64,000 nucleotides of DNA from an uncultured Verrucomicrobiota bacterium (GCA_902495005.1 CABUVL010000002.1:140683-204682); one strand, 5' to 3'; numbered from the stretch's first letter, positions 36,961 through 45,942 are shown. Numbers and translations are program-made. Notes: generated from the letters alone by a model not told the origin.

Positions 36961-38445
36961 ATGGAACCAAATTTTCAACGGATGACGGCTGATGAAGCGG
37001 CTGCACTTATTCACAACGGGCAATGGGTCGCGTGCAGTGGCTTTACGCCGGCTGGGAGCGTTAAGTCTGTGACAAAGGCGCTTGGACGTCGGGCGAAAGC
37101 ACTGCAGCAATCGGGAGAAGATTTTAAGATTAATTTATTGGCGGGTGCCTCTTCGGGGGACTGTGTGGATGGCGAATTGAGCCGGAATCACGCACTCGCA
37201 CGTCGTTTCCCGTACCAGGCCAACAAAGATTTAAGGCTGCAAATCAACAATGGTGATGTGGATTACGTTGATTTTCATTTGTCTAATTTTTGTCAGTGGG
37301 TGGATCAGCTGCCGTCGTTAGATTGGGCCGTGGTCGAAGTGGCTGATTACACGGCGGATGGTGAATTGGTTCTAACAAGTTCCGTGGGCGCAACGCCACT
37401 GTTTTGTCAAAAGGCGCAACGCATTATTCTCGAGCACAATACCCATCATCCAAAATTTATTAAAGGCTTGCACGACATTTATGCTTGGCAAAGGCCTCCT
37501 GAACGTAAGCCTATTTTACTTGAAAAAGTGGAAGATCGCTTGGGGGAGTTTGTCGTGAAGGTGGATCCCAGAAAAATTGCGGGGGTCGTATCCACTTGCG
37601 AACCGGACAACGTGCTTGATTTTAAGGAAGTTAATTCCACTTCTCAAAAAATTGGGGAATGGGTCGCAGAGTTTTTTCTGCAGGAGATGAAATGTGGACG
37701 TATCCCAAAATCGTTTTTGCCAGTGCAATCGGGTGTTGGAAATATCGCGAATGCTGTGTTGAAGACAATGGGGGAGAAAAACGCCATTCCGCCGTTTGCC
37801 ATGTATTCGGAAGTTGTTCAGAATGCGGTTATCGATCTCATGAAGCAGGGTAGAGTGTATTTTGCGAGCGGCACGGCCTTGGCCATCACGAATGATTACA
37901 TGCAGGAGGTGTATGACAATTGGAATTTTTACAAGCAACGGCTCATCCTGCGTTCGGAGGACATTACTAATAACCCTGAAATTATTCGGCGCATTGGCCT
38001 GTTGAGCTTGAACACGGCAATTGAAGTGGATTGTTTCGGCCACGCCAACAGCACGCACGCTTGTGGCAATAATGTTATCAATGGCATCGGAGGCTCGGGG
38101 GATTTTACACGTAATGCTTACATCTCTATCTTTACCTTATCGTCTACGAACAAAAATGGCCACATCTCGGGCATTGTTCCATTCTGTTCGCACGTTGATC
38201 ACACGGAACACGATGTGCAGGTGATCATTACGGAAAATGGTATTGCCGACTTGAGGGGAAAATCGCCGATGGCACGTGCCGAGTGCATTGTAGAAAATTG
38301 CGCACACCCGGATTATAAGCCACTTTTGCGCGATTACTTAAAATTGACTCAACAGGGGCATATACGGCATGATTTGACTCACGCGTTTGCCTTCCACAAG
38401 GCATTTTTGGAAACAGGTGATATGAGAAACTGCCGGTTTGATTGA
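36961..38445 (+). CDS. Acetyl-CoA hydrolase/succinyl-CoA:acetate CoA-transferase family protein
   Basis: 494 residues, the usual size of AarC/Cat1-type enzymes. Features: GFTPAGSVKSV near the N-terminus, MYSEVVQNAV containing the likely catalytic glutamate, and the C-terminal GIGGSGDFTRNAYISIF and GIVPFCSHVDHTEHDVQ blocks. It probably moves CoA between acetyl-CoA and succinate, making acetate and allowing ATP formation through succinyl-CoA synthetase. A strong ribosome-binding site AGGAGG (36951-36956) precedes ATG. With PFOR it forms an acetate-producing route. Confidence 0.92.
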   Translation: MEPNFQRMTADEAAALIHNGQWVACSGFTPAGSVKSVTKALGRRAKALQQSGEDFKINLLAGASSGDCVDGELSRNHALARRFPYQANKDLRLQINNGDVDYVDFHLSNFCQWVDQLPSLDWAVVEVADYTADGELVLTSSVGATPLFCQKAQRIILEHNTHHPKFIKGLHDIYAWQRPPERKPILLEKVEDRLGEFVVKVDPRKIAGVVSTCEPDNVLDFKEVNSTSQKIGEWVAEFFLQEMKCGRIPKSFLPVQSGVGNIANAVLKTMGEKNAIPPFAMYSEVVQNAVIDLMKQGRVYFASGTALAITNDYMQEVYDNWNFYKQRLILRSEDITNNPEIIRRIGLLSLNTAIEVDCFGHANSTHACGNNVINGIGGSGDFTRNAYISIFTLSSTNKNGHISGIVPFCSHVDHTEHDVQVIITENGIADLRGKSPMARAECIVENCAHPDYKPLLRDYLKLTQQGHIRHDLTHAFAFHKAFLETGDMRNCRFD

Positions 38446-38534
38446 TTCCATCCTGGGTATAATCTTACAAATCTTTGACTTTGCGGCGATTTTACTTGAT
38501 AACTTGTGCGAATCTTTTTGAATTTTCATAACTT

Positions 38535-39974
38535 ATGAACGAAAATGCAGGTGATTTATTTGAGGTAAGAAAAGCGAAATTTGATGCCCTGTGTGCAGCC
38601 GGGAAAAATCCATTTCAGGCGAATTGCAAGCAAACGCATACGGCCAAGTTTGTGCAAACTTCGTTTGATGCGTTGGAACAATCTGAAGTGGCAGTTGCGG
38701 GGCGCATCGTCGTATTCCGTTTAATGGGGAAGGCCTCTTTTATAAAGTTGTTGGATCAAACCGGCACCGTACAAGTCTACGTTGCTCAAGACAAGGTGGG
38801 CGATGAAGCTTATCAAGATTTTAAGAAATTCGATATTGGAGATTTCGTGGGCGTTGAAGGGAGCGTTTTCAAGACAACGACCGGTGAAATTACCGTACGT
38901 GCGGAAAAAATTACCTTGGTTTCAAAATCATTTCGTTCTTTACCGGAAAAGTGGCACGGCTTGTCAGATGCCGACACCATTTATCGTCAACGCTATTTGG
39001 ACCTCATTATTAATAAAGAGTCGAGGGAAAGGTTTTTTAAACGCTCTGACATCATTAAGGGCATTCGTCAGTTTTTATGGGATCTTGACTTCGTTGAAGT
39101 TGAAACGCCTATGTTGCAAGATGTTGCCGGAGGTGCTGCGGCGCGTCCTTTTACAACCCACATGAATGCGCTTAATCGTGAATTTTACTTGCGGATTTCG
39201 CTGGAATTGTACCTCAAGCGCATGTTGGTAGGCGGGTATGATCGGGTATTTGAAATAGGACGTAATTTCCGCAATGAAGGTATCTCTCGTCGGCACAATC
39301 CGGAGTTCACAATGATCGAATTGTACCAAGCGTACAGCGATTATCGGGGCATGATGAAGTTGGTTTACAATTTAATTCAATATCTCTGTAAGCAGGTGAT
39401 CGGCAAGACATTGTTGCGCAGTTATACGGGAGAAATGATTGAGTTGTCCGGCGAGTGGAGAGAGGCCACGTATCGTTCGTTAGTCTTGGAGGCCACGCAG
39501 GATCCTCAATGGTTTGAACGGTCACGAGAGGTAAAGTTGGATCGGTGTCAAGAACTTGGCATTGAGGTCGATCCCAATCTTGAAGACTTTGAAATCACCA
39601 ACAATGTCTTTGAAAAATGTGTGGCTACACACTTGATCCAACCGACCTTTGTTACGCATTTGCCGAAAGAATTGTGTCCGTTGGCCAAAATTAATCAGAA
39701 GGACAATTCTGTCATCGATGTGTTTGAGCTGTACATTAATGGTCAAGAAATTGCACCTGCTTATTCGGAACAAAATGATCCATTCGTGCAACGACACATG
39801 TTCGAGGTTCAAGCCGGTGAAGAGACACAAAAGGTGGATAACGAATTTTTAACCGCCCTCGAGTACGGCATGCCGCCAGCCGGAGGCATGGGCATTGGCA
39901 TCGACCGTTTAGTCATTTTATTGACCGAAGCGGATAGCATTCGTGATACCTTGTTGTACCCAACGCTTAAGTAA
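38535..39974 (+). CDS. lysS: Lysyl-tRNA synthetase (class II)
   Basis: 479 residues. An N-terminal OB-fold binds the anticodon (VAGRIVVFRLMGKASF through VGVEGSVFKTTTGEI), then the class II core: motif 2 GRNFRNEGISRRHNPEFT and motif 3 GMGIGIDRLVILL. Ends LLYPTLK, as normal. TTGACT (38473 region) with GATAAC 17 bases later may be its promoter. The tRNA-Lys(CTT) partner is at 4612. Confidence 0.96.
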   Translation: MNENAGDLFEVRKAKFDALCAAGKNPFQANCKQTHTAKFVQTSFDALEQSEVAVAGRIVVFRLMGKASFIKLLDQTGTVQVYVAQDKVGDEAYQDFKKFDIGDFVGVEGSVFKTTTGEITVRAEKITLVSKSFRSLPEKWHGLSDADTIYRQRYLDLIINKESRERFFKRSDIIKGIRQFLWDLDFVEVETPMLQDVAGGAAARPFTTHMNALNREFYLRISLELYLKRMLVGGYDRVFEIGRNFRNEGISRRHNPEFTMIELYQAYSDYRGMMKLVYNLIQYLCKQVIGKTLLRSYTGEMIELSGEWREATYRSLVLEATQDPQWFERSREVKLDRCQELGIEVDPNLEDFEITNNVFEKCVATHLIQPTFVTHLPKELCPLAKINQKDNSVIDVFELYINGQEIAPAYSEQNDPFVQRHMFEVQAGEETQKVDNEFLTALEYGMPPAGGMGIGIDRLVILLTEADSIRDTLLYPTLK

Positions 39975-40013
39975 ATTTAGCCGGAGGGGCGTCCTGTTTT
40001 TTATTTGTGGGCT

Positions 40014-40057
40014 CATCAAGCCCCTGATTGGAATTTTCTTCAATTAAAGGCTTGATG
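40014..40057 (+). promoter_or_regulatory. Inverted repeat in the glnB leader with alternative partner
   Basis: CATCAAGCC (40014-40022) and GGCTTGATG (40049-40057) form a 9-bp stem. ATCAAGCC recurs at 40107-40114, inside the first codons of the P-II gene, so GGCTTGAT could pair either upstream or with the start region. This is the layout of a mutually exclusive switch, but it is inferred only from sequence. Confidence 0.35.
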
Positions 40058-40085
40058 CCCTGCTGTATTTCTGTCTAATTAAAGG

Positions 40086-40433
40086 GTGAAGTTGATAAGA
40101 CTTGTTATCAAGCCCTTCAAATTAGAGGATGTACGTCGTGTGGTGGATACTTTTCGTATTAAGCACATGAGCGTTTACGAGATCCGTGATTTGAAAAAAA
40201 GGCCTTCCATCGAGCAAATGATGTTAGATGGACAAGAGGGAAGGCAGTTAGTGCCACGTTTGTTAATTGAGTTGTTGGTTCATAGCCATAATTGCGGCGA
40301 AATCGTCAATCAATTGATTAAACTTGTGCGTACGGGGAAGGTTGACGACGGTGTAATGACGATACAAACGGTCGATGAGGTGGTTGAAATTTATTCGGGA
40401 GAGACCGAGGGGGATGTGATTGAGGACGCATAG
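40086..40433 (+). CDS. Divergent P-II (GlnB/GlnK-like) signalling protein
   Basis: 115 residues, GTG start. MKLIRLVIKPFKLEDVRRVV is the classic P-II opening, and the C-terminal part keeps KLVRTGKVDDGVMTIQTVDEVVEIYSGE. The T-loop is unlike GlnB: RDLKKRPSIEQMMLDGQEG has neither the Tyr51 uridylylation site nor the usual GRQKG motif before it. It may sense ATP/2-oxoglutarate without covalent control. It is separate from any visible amt or glnA gene. No Shine-Dalgarno is evident. Confidence 0.8.
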   Translation: MKLIRLVIKPFKLEDVRRVVDTFRIKHMSVYEIRDLKKRPSIEQMMLDGQEGRQLVPRLLIELLVHSHNCGEIVNQLIKLVRTGKVDDGVMTIQTVDEVVEIYSGETEGDVIEDA

Positions 40434-41187
40434 AGCTTGTTTAACAGGCCATTTGTCGATAAAGTGACGTTAAAAGGGGGGGGTGCTCTGTCACAAGCTG
40501 TTACGTGAATCTTCCGTACGGTGGAGGCAGTTAAGTTAAGCTGGGCTTTTTGGTGGCAGACGAGCCCGTAATGAGAGGAATAAGGCGGGCCTCATCTTTT
40601 TGATCCATGCGTTAATATTTGTTCGATAAGCTTGGTGTGAAACGATTCTTGGTTTGATAGACGCATAAAAATTGCCAATTTTCGTTTAATGATCTAACAA
40701 GGGGTGGCATTGATTTTTCAGTATTGTGATCTTTTATCGTAACGGAAAGGCAAGCTATTTGCTTCGTTTGTAACGGGTTAAGTCCCGCGTTCGTTTACCA
40801 TCGCGGCAGTTGAATTCTGCACGAGTGTTGTGTGCCGAATGATCGTGCGCCGGCTCATTCTCTCTGATGGAAGACAAAGATCCCGCGCGTGGCCTCACTT
40901 ATTGAAACAGCGATACAGGTGCGCTAAGAGGTGGGACTGAATTGAAGACAAATGTATTTTACCCTGAGACGTGTGCAAATGCTTCGAGTGTTTTCTTCTA
41001 GCCGGTGAATTGTTAGAAAGGGAGAGTCCTAAGAAGACTGCCAATGTTGTTGCCTCAAGTTGTCTCGAAATAAAATGCCAACGATATCTTGCTTTCATGC
41101 ATTATCTCTTGTTCGCGAGGACCCATTAACGCTCAGCGCAATCAGTGATTGGAGATAAAGATCGAGTTTGCTGTGCCCCAAGTCAAG
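40434..41187. other. Long intergenic region between P-II and the sensor kinase
   Basis: About 750 bases between convergent genes. Several short hairpins occur, for example CGGG/CCCG near 40778-40791 and GCAC/GTGC near 40819-40834, within a relatively GC-rich stretch (40740-40880). No RNA family or protein is recognised. Confidence 0.45.
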
Positions 41188-43374
41188 TTATTGGTTAACT
41201 GAAGGGCAACTGCTTATTGGGATGGATTGAATCTGCTTAAGGATCTCATCGATTGCGTACGGATGTGTGGCTGTGAGCGGTCCGCGTTGCTTTATATCGT
41301 TATCAATGCGAATGACTTGTGCCCCGGGCAATGTTGTGGCAACAGAAGTGGGGCTAACGATGATGTCGATCGGAGCCAGCTGACTGGGTAGGCCTTCGAC
41401 GATTTGTGGGTATTCATTTTGCAAGCATAGGTACTGGTAAAGGCAATGTGAAACGATCTCCGGCAATTGGAATAAAAAAATTTTCCGTTTTAATGCAGCT
41501 TCTTCTGACGTGTGAGTGGATTTTTCTTCCAATTTTTGTTGGATAGCGGGGAGATAAATTGTAAAAGTGGTCCCTTTGCCTTTTTCGCTGAAAACTTGGA
41601 TGCTTCCCTCGTGTTGCTTGACGAGACCGTAGATGCAAGACAATCCCAGCCCTGTGCCTTGGCCAATGGGTTTTGTCGTAAAAAAGGGTTCGAATATTTT
41701 TTTCTGTGTTTCTTCATCAATGCCGGTGCCCGTATCTCGCACACTGAGTTTGACGTAATTGCCGTAGGGCAAGTCGTTGGGTACGCCCGTAAAATTTTCA
41801 AAGGATATGTGGATGCTTCCGCCATTTTTCAGGGCATCTCTGGCATTGACGCACAAGTTGACTAAAATTTGATCGATGTAAGTTTCTTGCGAGCAAATCA
41901 TCCAAAGATTTTCATCCCAGTGTGTGAAGAATTGAATATTGTTACCAATCCAATGCTCGAGCATGTGCAAGGTTTCGTGGGTAGACGTTTTTAAGTCGAT
42001 GGGGATTCTTTCGCGTTTTTTACTTTGTCGGCTAAACGTCATCAACTGCTTGACTAACAATGCCCCCTTGTGCCCTGCTTCGTAAATATTTTTTACGTGC
42101 GCATAACTGGTTTGTTCGGGTGGCATGGTACTGAGTATTAATTCGGAATACCCGTTGATGACAGACAGCAGGTTGTTGAAGTCGTGGGCAATTCCACTTG
42201 CAATGCGTCCTATGGCTTCAATTTTTTGTTTTTGGCGAAGGTTGTCTTCTAATTGCCGCAATTGTGTCACATCACTGATCGTAATTACGACATAATTGTT
42301 GTCGTTGGAAGAGGGGGTCAAATTCCAGTGCGTGTAGATAGTTTTGCCGTCGAGCCGCTGCATGGGCGTGTCGGCAGAATACGCGCTACGTCGGTTCAGT
42401 GCTTCGCAGATATTTTTCTCAAAGCCCTCGCAAAATAATTTCGATAAGGCTTGTCCTTTCAACTCATTGGCTGGATAAGCAAGCATCTGAGATAAGCCTT
42501 GATTGATGTACTCAATTTCCCACGCGTGATTATTTAACTCGGCTATAATAACCCCTTCATGAGAATTTGTTAATGCGGAGGCCAGTTTTCTGTTATTTTG
42601 TTCGTAATGATATTGCTCTGTAAAGTCATTCAAGGAAATGACATAGCCTTGCAGCACGTGGTAAAAGTCGAGTAGGGGATTGACTTGGATGTAGGCGTAC
42701 CGCAAGTTTCGATGCTTATCGAAAAATGTCACCTCCGAAGATGGAGTGTCCTTTATATTTTTGCAGCAAAAATTTGTAAAAGATGGAACTGCTTTAGCTT
42801 GAGCGTTCAGTGGGTAGAACGTTAATTGCCGATCAAATTGGCTTCCGAGTACTTCTGCCAATGGCCGGTCAAGCAGTTTTTGGGCGGCTGTGTTCAGGTA
42901 ATTAATATTACCATGGGCATCCGTTGAAAAAATGGGATCTCGCAGTGTGCCAAGCGTAACTGCTAAACGGTGTTTAGTTTCTTTCGATTCACGTTCGATT
43001 TCCGCTTTGTGCAAAGCCATTTCTGTCGTTACCAAGACAGACTTCGGATCGTACGGCTTAATTATAAAGCCAAAGGGCGTCGTTTCTTTAACCCGCTCAA
43101 TGATGCCTTCTGAAGAATGACCTGTAAGGTAGATGATGGGGATGTCCCATTTTTGTTTGATGCGCTTTGCAACTTCAATGCCATCGAGTTGACCGGGCAA
43201 CGTGATGTCCATGAGGATGAGGTCAGGTTTCTTGTTGTCAACTTGCTTCAGTGCGCTTGTACTGTCTACGGCGATGGGAAGAATTTCGTATCCGTACTGT
43301 GATAAGATGGTTTTTAAAATGAATGCAGAATGGGCATCATCTTCTACGATAAGGATAAGCGCGTGGGCAGTCAT
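41188..43374 (-). CDS. Hybrid sensor histidine kinase (REC-PAS-PAS-HisKA-HATPase)
   Basis: 728 residues, no membrane span. N-terminal receiver (ILIVEDDAHSAF, phospho-acceptor in LILMDITLPG, then conserved K in IIKPYD); two PAS-like domains (about 130-380, with IFSTDAHGNINYLN and VIIAELNNHAWEIEYIN); HisKA with GIAHDFNNLLSVINGYSEL; HATPase with NLCVNARDAL, DTGTGID and GTGLGLS. The last 120 residues look like a receiver without the aspartate (IDIIVSPT). It overlaps the response-regulator gene upstream by four bases, forming one operon. Confidence 0.92.
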   Translation of the reverse strand: MTAHALILIVEDDAHSAFILKTILSQYGYEILPIAVDSTSALKQVDNKKPDLILMDITLPGQLDGIEVAKRIKQKWDIPIIYLTGHSSEGIIERVKETTPFGFIIKPYDPKSVLVTTEMALHKAEIERESKETKHRLAVTLGTLRDPIFSTDAHGNINYLNTAAQKLLDRPLAEVLGSQFDRQLTFYPLNAQAKAVPSFTNFCCKNIKDTPSSEVTFFDKHRNLRYAYIQVNPLLDFYHVLQGYVISLNDFTEQYHYEQNNRKLASALTNSHEGVIIAELNNHAWEIEYINQGLSQMLAYPANELKGQALSKLFCEGFEKNICEALNRRSAYSADTPMQRLDGKTIYTHWNLTPSSNDNNYVVITISDVTQLRQLEDNLRQKQKIEAIGRIASGIAHDFNNLLSVINGYSELILSTMPPEQTSYAHVKNIYEAGHKGALLVKQLMTFSRQSKKRERIPIDLKTSTHETLHMLEHWIGNNIQFFTHWDENLWMICSQETYIDQILVNLCVNARDALKNGGSIHISFENFTGVPNDLPYGNYVKLSVRDTGTGIDEETQKKIFEPFFTTKPIGQGTGLGLSCIYGLVKQHEGSIQVFSEKGKGTTFTIYLPAIQQKLEEKSTHTSEEAALKRKIFLFQLPEIVSHCLYQYLCLQNEYPQIVEGLPSQLAPIDIIVSPTSVATTLPGAQVIRIDNDIKQRGPLTATHPYAIDEILKQIQSIPISSCPSVNQ

Positions 43375-43838
43375 TTTTGTGAACGACGTAGTTGGTTATT
43401 TTCTTCAATTAATTGGCGATTGATGTCGCGCAAAGATTGAATGGCACGTGGGTAGGCGATGTTTCGTTCGAATGCCTCGTAAGAATCCTGGATGGTTTTT
43501 AATAAAGTTTGCTGTGTCCAAGGCTTGGGCAAGCAATGTGAGACCTCGGCGGTGTTGATGGCTTCTAAAAACATTTCGCTTGTCAGCACACCCGTGATGA
43601 GAATGCGGACGCAAAAGGGTTGTATCTGCTTAACCTTCGATAAAAATTGAATGCCGGGCATCTCGGCCATACGTTGATCAGAGATAACGATGGCAAATTG
43701 TTTTTGACGTACGGCGTCCAGGGCTTCTGACGCTTTTGTCGTGGCAAAGTACGAGTAGCCTTCTGCTTTGACCGTTTCTTGCAGCGCCATTAATATGGCT
43801 GTGTCGTCATCTAAAATTAGAATGGGATCGCGCGTCAT
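43371..43838 (-). CDS. Response regulator: receiver plus short coiled coil
   Basis: 155 residues. A receiver of the RpfG/HD-GYP-associated kind: ILILDDDTAILMAL, phospho-acceptor in IVISDQRMAEMPG, and LPKPW with the conserved lysine. After residue 125 only a short helical tail (RDINRQLIEENNQLRR) remains, so there is no DNA-binding or enzymatic output. It is the middle gene of a three-gene operon with ATGA-type overlaps on both sides and likely relays phosphate between the two kinases. Confidence 0.88.
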   Translation of the reverse strand: MTRDPILILDDDTAILMALQETVKAEGYSYFATTKASEALDAVRQKQFAIVISDQRMAEMPGIQFLSKVKQIQPFCVRILITGVLTSEMFLEAINTAEVSHCLPKPWTQQTLLKTIQDSYEAFERNIAYPRAIQSLRDINRQLIEENNQLRRSQK

Positions 43839-44527
43839 TGTGGGAGTGATTTAAAGGATAAGTGTATTAAAGTTCCGCTGTTGTCGGATTGAATGTGCAC
43901 GCGGGCGCCTTGCTCTTCCATGAGGTGCTTGACGGCAAATAACCCTATGCCAAAATGTTGATTGTCATTTGATTGAATGGGCGATGCAAGCGCTTCGATG
44001 GGCGTATGAGCCCCTTGCCCATTGTCTTTTATATACAAATCAACGGTCGAGGGCGTATCCGATTGTAGTCTCAGGCTGATATGCGGATGGTCGACAGACT
44101 TGATGGCTTCGCCGGCGTTAAAAATGATTTGAAACAAAATTTGCTGCAAGGTGCCCAATGGCATGTATATCAAAGTAGGCTCGTTGGCGTGAACTTTGAA
44201 TTGGGTGTGCGAAGGCACAATCGCTTTAAAAAGCGGGAGTAATTCGTTCAAAGTGTCTTTTAAATCTAAATGTCTGGGGGTATCGGTGTTCGCATGGTTG
44301 AGATTGGACAAAGTTGATAGAAGCTTGCGGATTTTGAGCGCGCTGTCTCGAATGGTGTTAAGGCCATCGATGAGCGATGGGGATGCGCTGTTTTGGCAGT
44401 ACAATTCGCTGAGTGCCAGAATGCCTGTTAAGTGATTACTGAGATCGTGTAATAGGCAGTTGGTCAATAAATTATGCTTATGTTCCCAGGATAACAGTGC
44501 CAATAAATGTTCGTCGTATTCTACCAT
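43835..44527 (-). CDS. Soluble histidine kinase
   Basis: About 230 residues from ATG 44527 (MVEYDEHLLALLSWEH); the upstream frame opens only at TTG 44593. HisKA-like helix LLHDLSNHLTGILALSEL carries the histidine; the ATPase domain has IIFNAGEAI (N box), IKDNGQG (G1) and FGIGLFAVKHLMEEQG (G2). There is no input domain or membrane span. It is first in the operon. TAAGG lies just before the start codon. Confidence 0.85.
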   Translation of the reverse strand: MVEYDEHLLALLSWEHKHNLLTNCLLHDLSNHLTGILALSELYCQNSASPSLIDGLNTIRDSALKIRKLLSTLSNLNHANTDTPRHLDLKDTLNELLPLFKAIVPSHTQFKVHANEPTLIYMPLGTLQQILFQIIFNAGEAIKSVDHPHISLRLQSDTPSTVDLYIKDNGQGAHTPIEALASPIQSNDNQHFGIGLFAVKHLMEEQGARVHIQSDNSGTLIHLSFKSLPQ

Positions 44528-44646
44528 AACCTTACTTGAAATTAAGATGAAGTGGGCCTTATTGCAAGTTCGAAATGATACGCCTAACGCCAATTTAAAA
44601 TAAGTTTGAAAATGGATTTTTGGGGAAAATGAGGAGAAATATTTAG

Positions 44647-44675
44647 TTGACCTTGTACTTTTTTAAACTAATAAT
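44647..44675 (+). promoter_or_regulatory. Promoter of the truncated FKBP paralogue, leaderless geometry
   Basis: TTGACC (44647-44652), 17 bases, AATAAT (44670-44675). The ATG at 44682 begins six bases after the -10, so transcription would start at or beside the start codon. Confidence 0.55.
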
Positions 44676-44681
44676 ACGATC

Positions 44682-44921
44682 ATGAAACTTTTAAATAGTT
44701 TAGCAAAAGTGGGAGCTTCTATATTATTGGGAGCGAGTTGCTTAAGTGCCTCTGCAGAGGGTGTTGAACAAGATGCAAAGCCAGATGCTAAGGTAAATGA
44801 AGTTAAGAAATCCGTTAATGAAGTTGCTGCACAAGTCGTTGAAAATACGTCTGCGGTTCGTTCGGATGCTCAAACAAAAGATGTTGTAAGCAGTGATGAA
44901 CACGTCGGAAATCGTGAATAA
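44682..44921 (+). CDS. Small secreted protein, N-terminal paralogue of the FKBP gene
   Basis: 79 residues. The signal peptide MKLLNSLAKVGASILLGASC... and the following linker match the first 60 residues of the FKBP protein at 44996 (shared VGAS, LLGA, CLSA, AK, DA, NEV and QVVEN). The isomerase domain is absent: the frame ends soon after the linker. It arose by tandem partial duplication including the promoter. It may be a decaying copy or a secreted peptide. Confidence 0.6.
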   Translation: MKLLNSLAKVGASILLGASCLSASAEGVEQDAKPDAKVNEVKKSVNEVAAQVVENTSAVRSDAQTKDVVSSDEHVGNRE

Positions 44922-44960
44922 TATTGCTAGCGTCGTATTGAATTAAATGAGAATTTTTAA

Positions 44961-44989
44961 TTGACCTTGTGGTCTCTTTTTACAATAAT
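44961..44989 (+). promoter_or_regulatory. Promoter of the FKBP gene, leaderless geometry
   Basis: TTGACC (44961-44966), 17 bases, AATAAT (44984-44989), with ATG 44996 six bases on. It is a copy of the promoter before 44682. Confidence 0.55.
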
Positions 44990-44995
44990 AAAACT

Positions 44996-45892
44996 ATGAA
45001 ATTGATTAAAGGCTTAACCAGTGTAGGAGCTTCTGTATTGTTGGGAGCAAATTGCTTAAGTGCTGTTACAGAAGATGTTGCGCGGAATGCAAAATCGGAT
45101 GCTCAAATAAATGAAGTGCAACAACCTGTTAAGGAAAGTGTTGAGCAAGTGGTTGAAAATAAAGTCGAAGAAAATGCGGAAGCTAAAAAAGTTTTCTCTG
45201 AAAAGCAACAAGCTGATTTTCTAAAAACGTACGGCTGGGTAACCTTTATGCAAAGCGGTGTTAAGAGCTTAGGCCTGAACGAAAAAGAGATTGAGCAAGT
45301 GCTCAATGGAGTTCAAATGGCTGCTCGAGGCGAAGAATCCCCTTGCGCTTTGGGAGAGGTCATGGAAGATTTACAATCTTTTTTACAACAAAAATCATCA
45401 GATTACGCTAAAATTCATCAAGCAGAAGTGAAAATAATTGCAGATAAAAATCGTCAAGCAGGTAAGGCTTTTATGGAGAACTTGCTCAAGACAAAGCCTT
45501 CTATCAAAACAACCGCCAGTGGATTGTCTTACGAGATTATTACCATGGGTGATGAAAAACAAAAACCTTCCGAGATGGATAGCGTGGAAATTAAATATGC
45601 AGGCCGTTTAATTGATGGTAAGGTTTTTGATGAATCGAAGGATAAAACCGTCACATTCCCCTTGAATGGAGTTGTCCCTGGTATTAAAGAAGGTGCTCAA
45701 TTGATTGGTAAAGGCGGAAAAATTACTTTGTACATTCCAGCTGAATTGGGTTATGGTGAGTTTGATATCCCAAGTATTCCGGCTGGTTCACACCTCATTT
45801 TCGATATTGAATTAATTAATGTCATTAAAAATGAACCAGAAAAAGTTAATTTGCCGACAGAAGATAAAACTTCTGTAGAAAAAAATCGTTAA
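44996..45892 (+). CDS. FKBP-type peptidyl-prolyl cis-trans isomerase (FkpA/Mip type)
   Basis: 298 residues from ATG 44996 (an in-frame GTG at 44969 overlaps the promoter and is unlikely). Signal peptide, charged linker, an N-terminal dimerisation helix region (about 65-155) and a C-terminal FKBP domain: VEIKYAGRLIDGKVFDES, VVPGIKEGAQLIGKGGK and IPAELGYG...IPAGSHLIFDIELI. It folds periplasmic proteins. Mip-like forms often matter for intracellular life, which is only suggestive here. A strong terminator follows. Confidence 0.92.
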   Translation: MKLIKGLTSVGASVLLGANCLSAVTEDVARNAKSDAQINEVQQPVKESVEQVVENKVEENAEAKKVFSEKQQADFLKTYGWVTFMQSGVKSLGLNEKEIEQVLNGVQMAARGEESPCALGEVMEDLQSFLQQKSSDYAKIHQAEVKIIADKNRQAGKAFMENLLKTKPSIKTTASGLSYEIITMGDEKQKPSEMDSVEIKYAGRLIDGKVFDESKDKTVTFPLNGVVPGIKEGAQLIGKGGKITLYIPAELGYGEFDIPSIPAGSHLIFDIELINVIKNEPEKVNLPTEDKTSVEKNR

Positions 45893-45913
45893 TTTGGTTT
45901 ATTTTTAATGAAG

Positions 45914-45942
45914 GGAGGTGCAAGCTCTGCACCTCCTTTTTT
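45914..45942 (+). terminator. Rho-independent terminator after the FKBP gene
   Basis: GGAGGTGCA (45914-45922) and TGCACCTCC (45928-45936) make a perfect 9-bp stem with a 5-base loop followed by six T. Confidence 0.92.

Noticed and set aside
40895..41098. 67-codon minus-strand frame between P-II and the kinase
   Set aside because: No signal, motif or supporting context, and not separated from noise by length.
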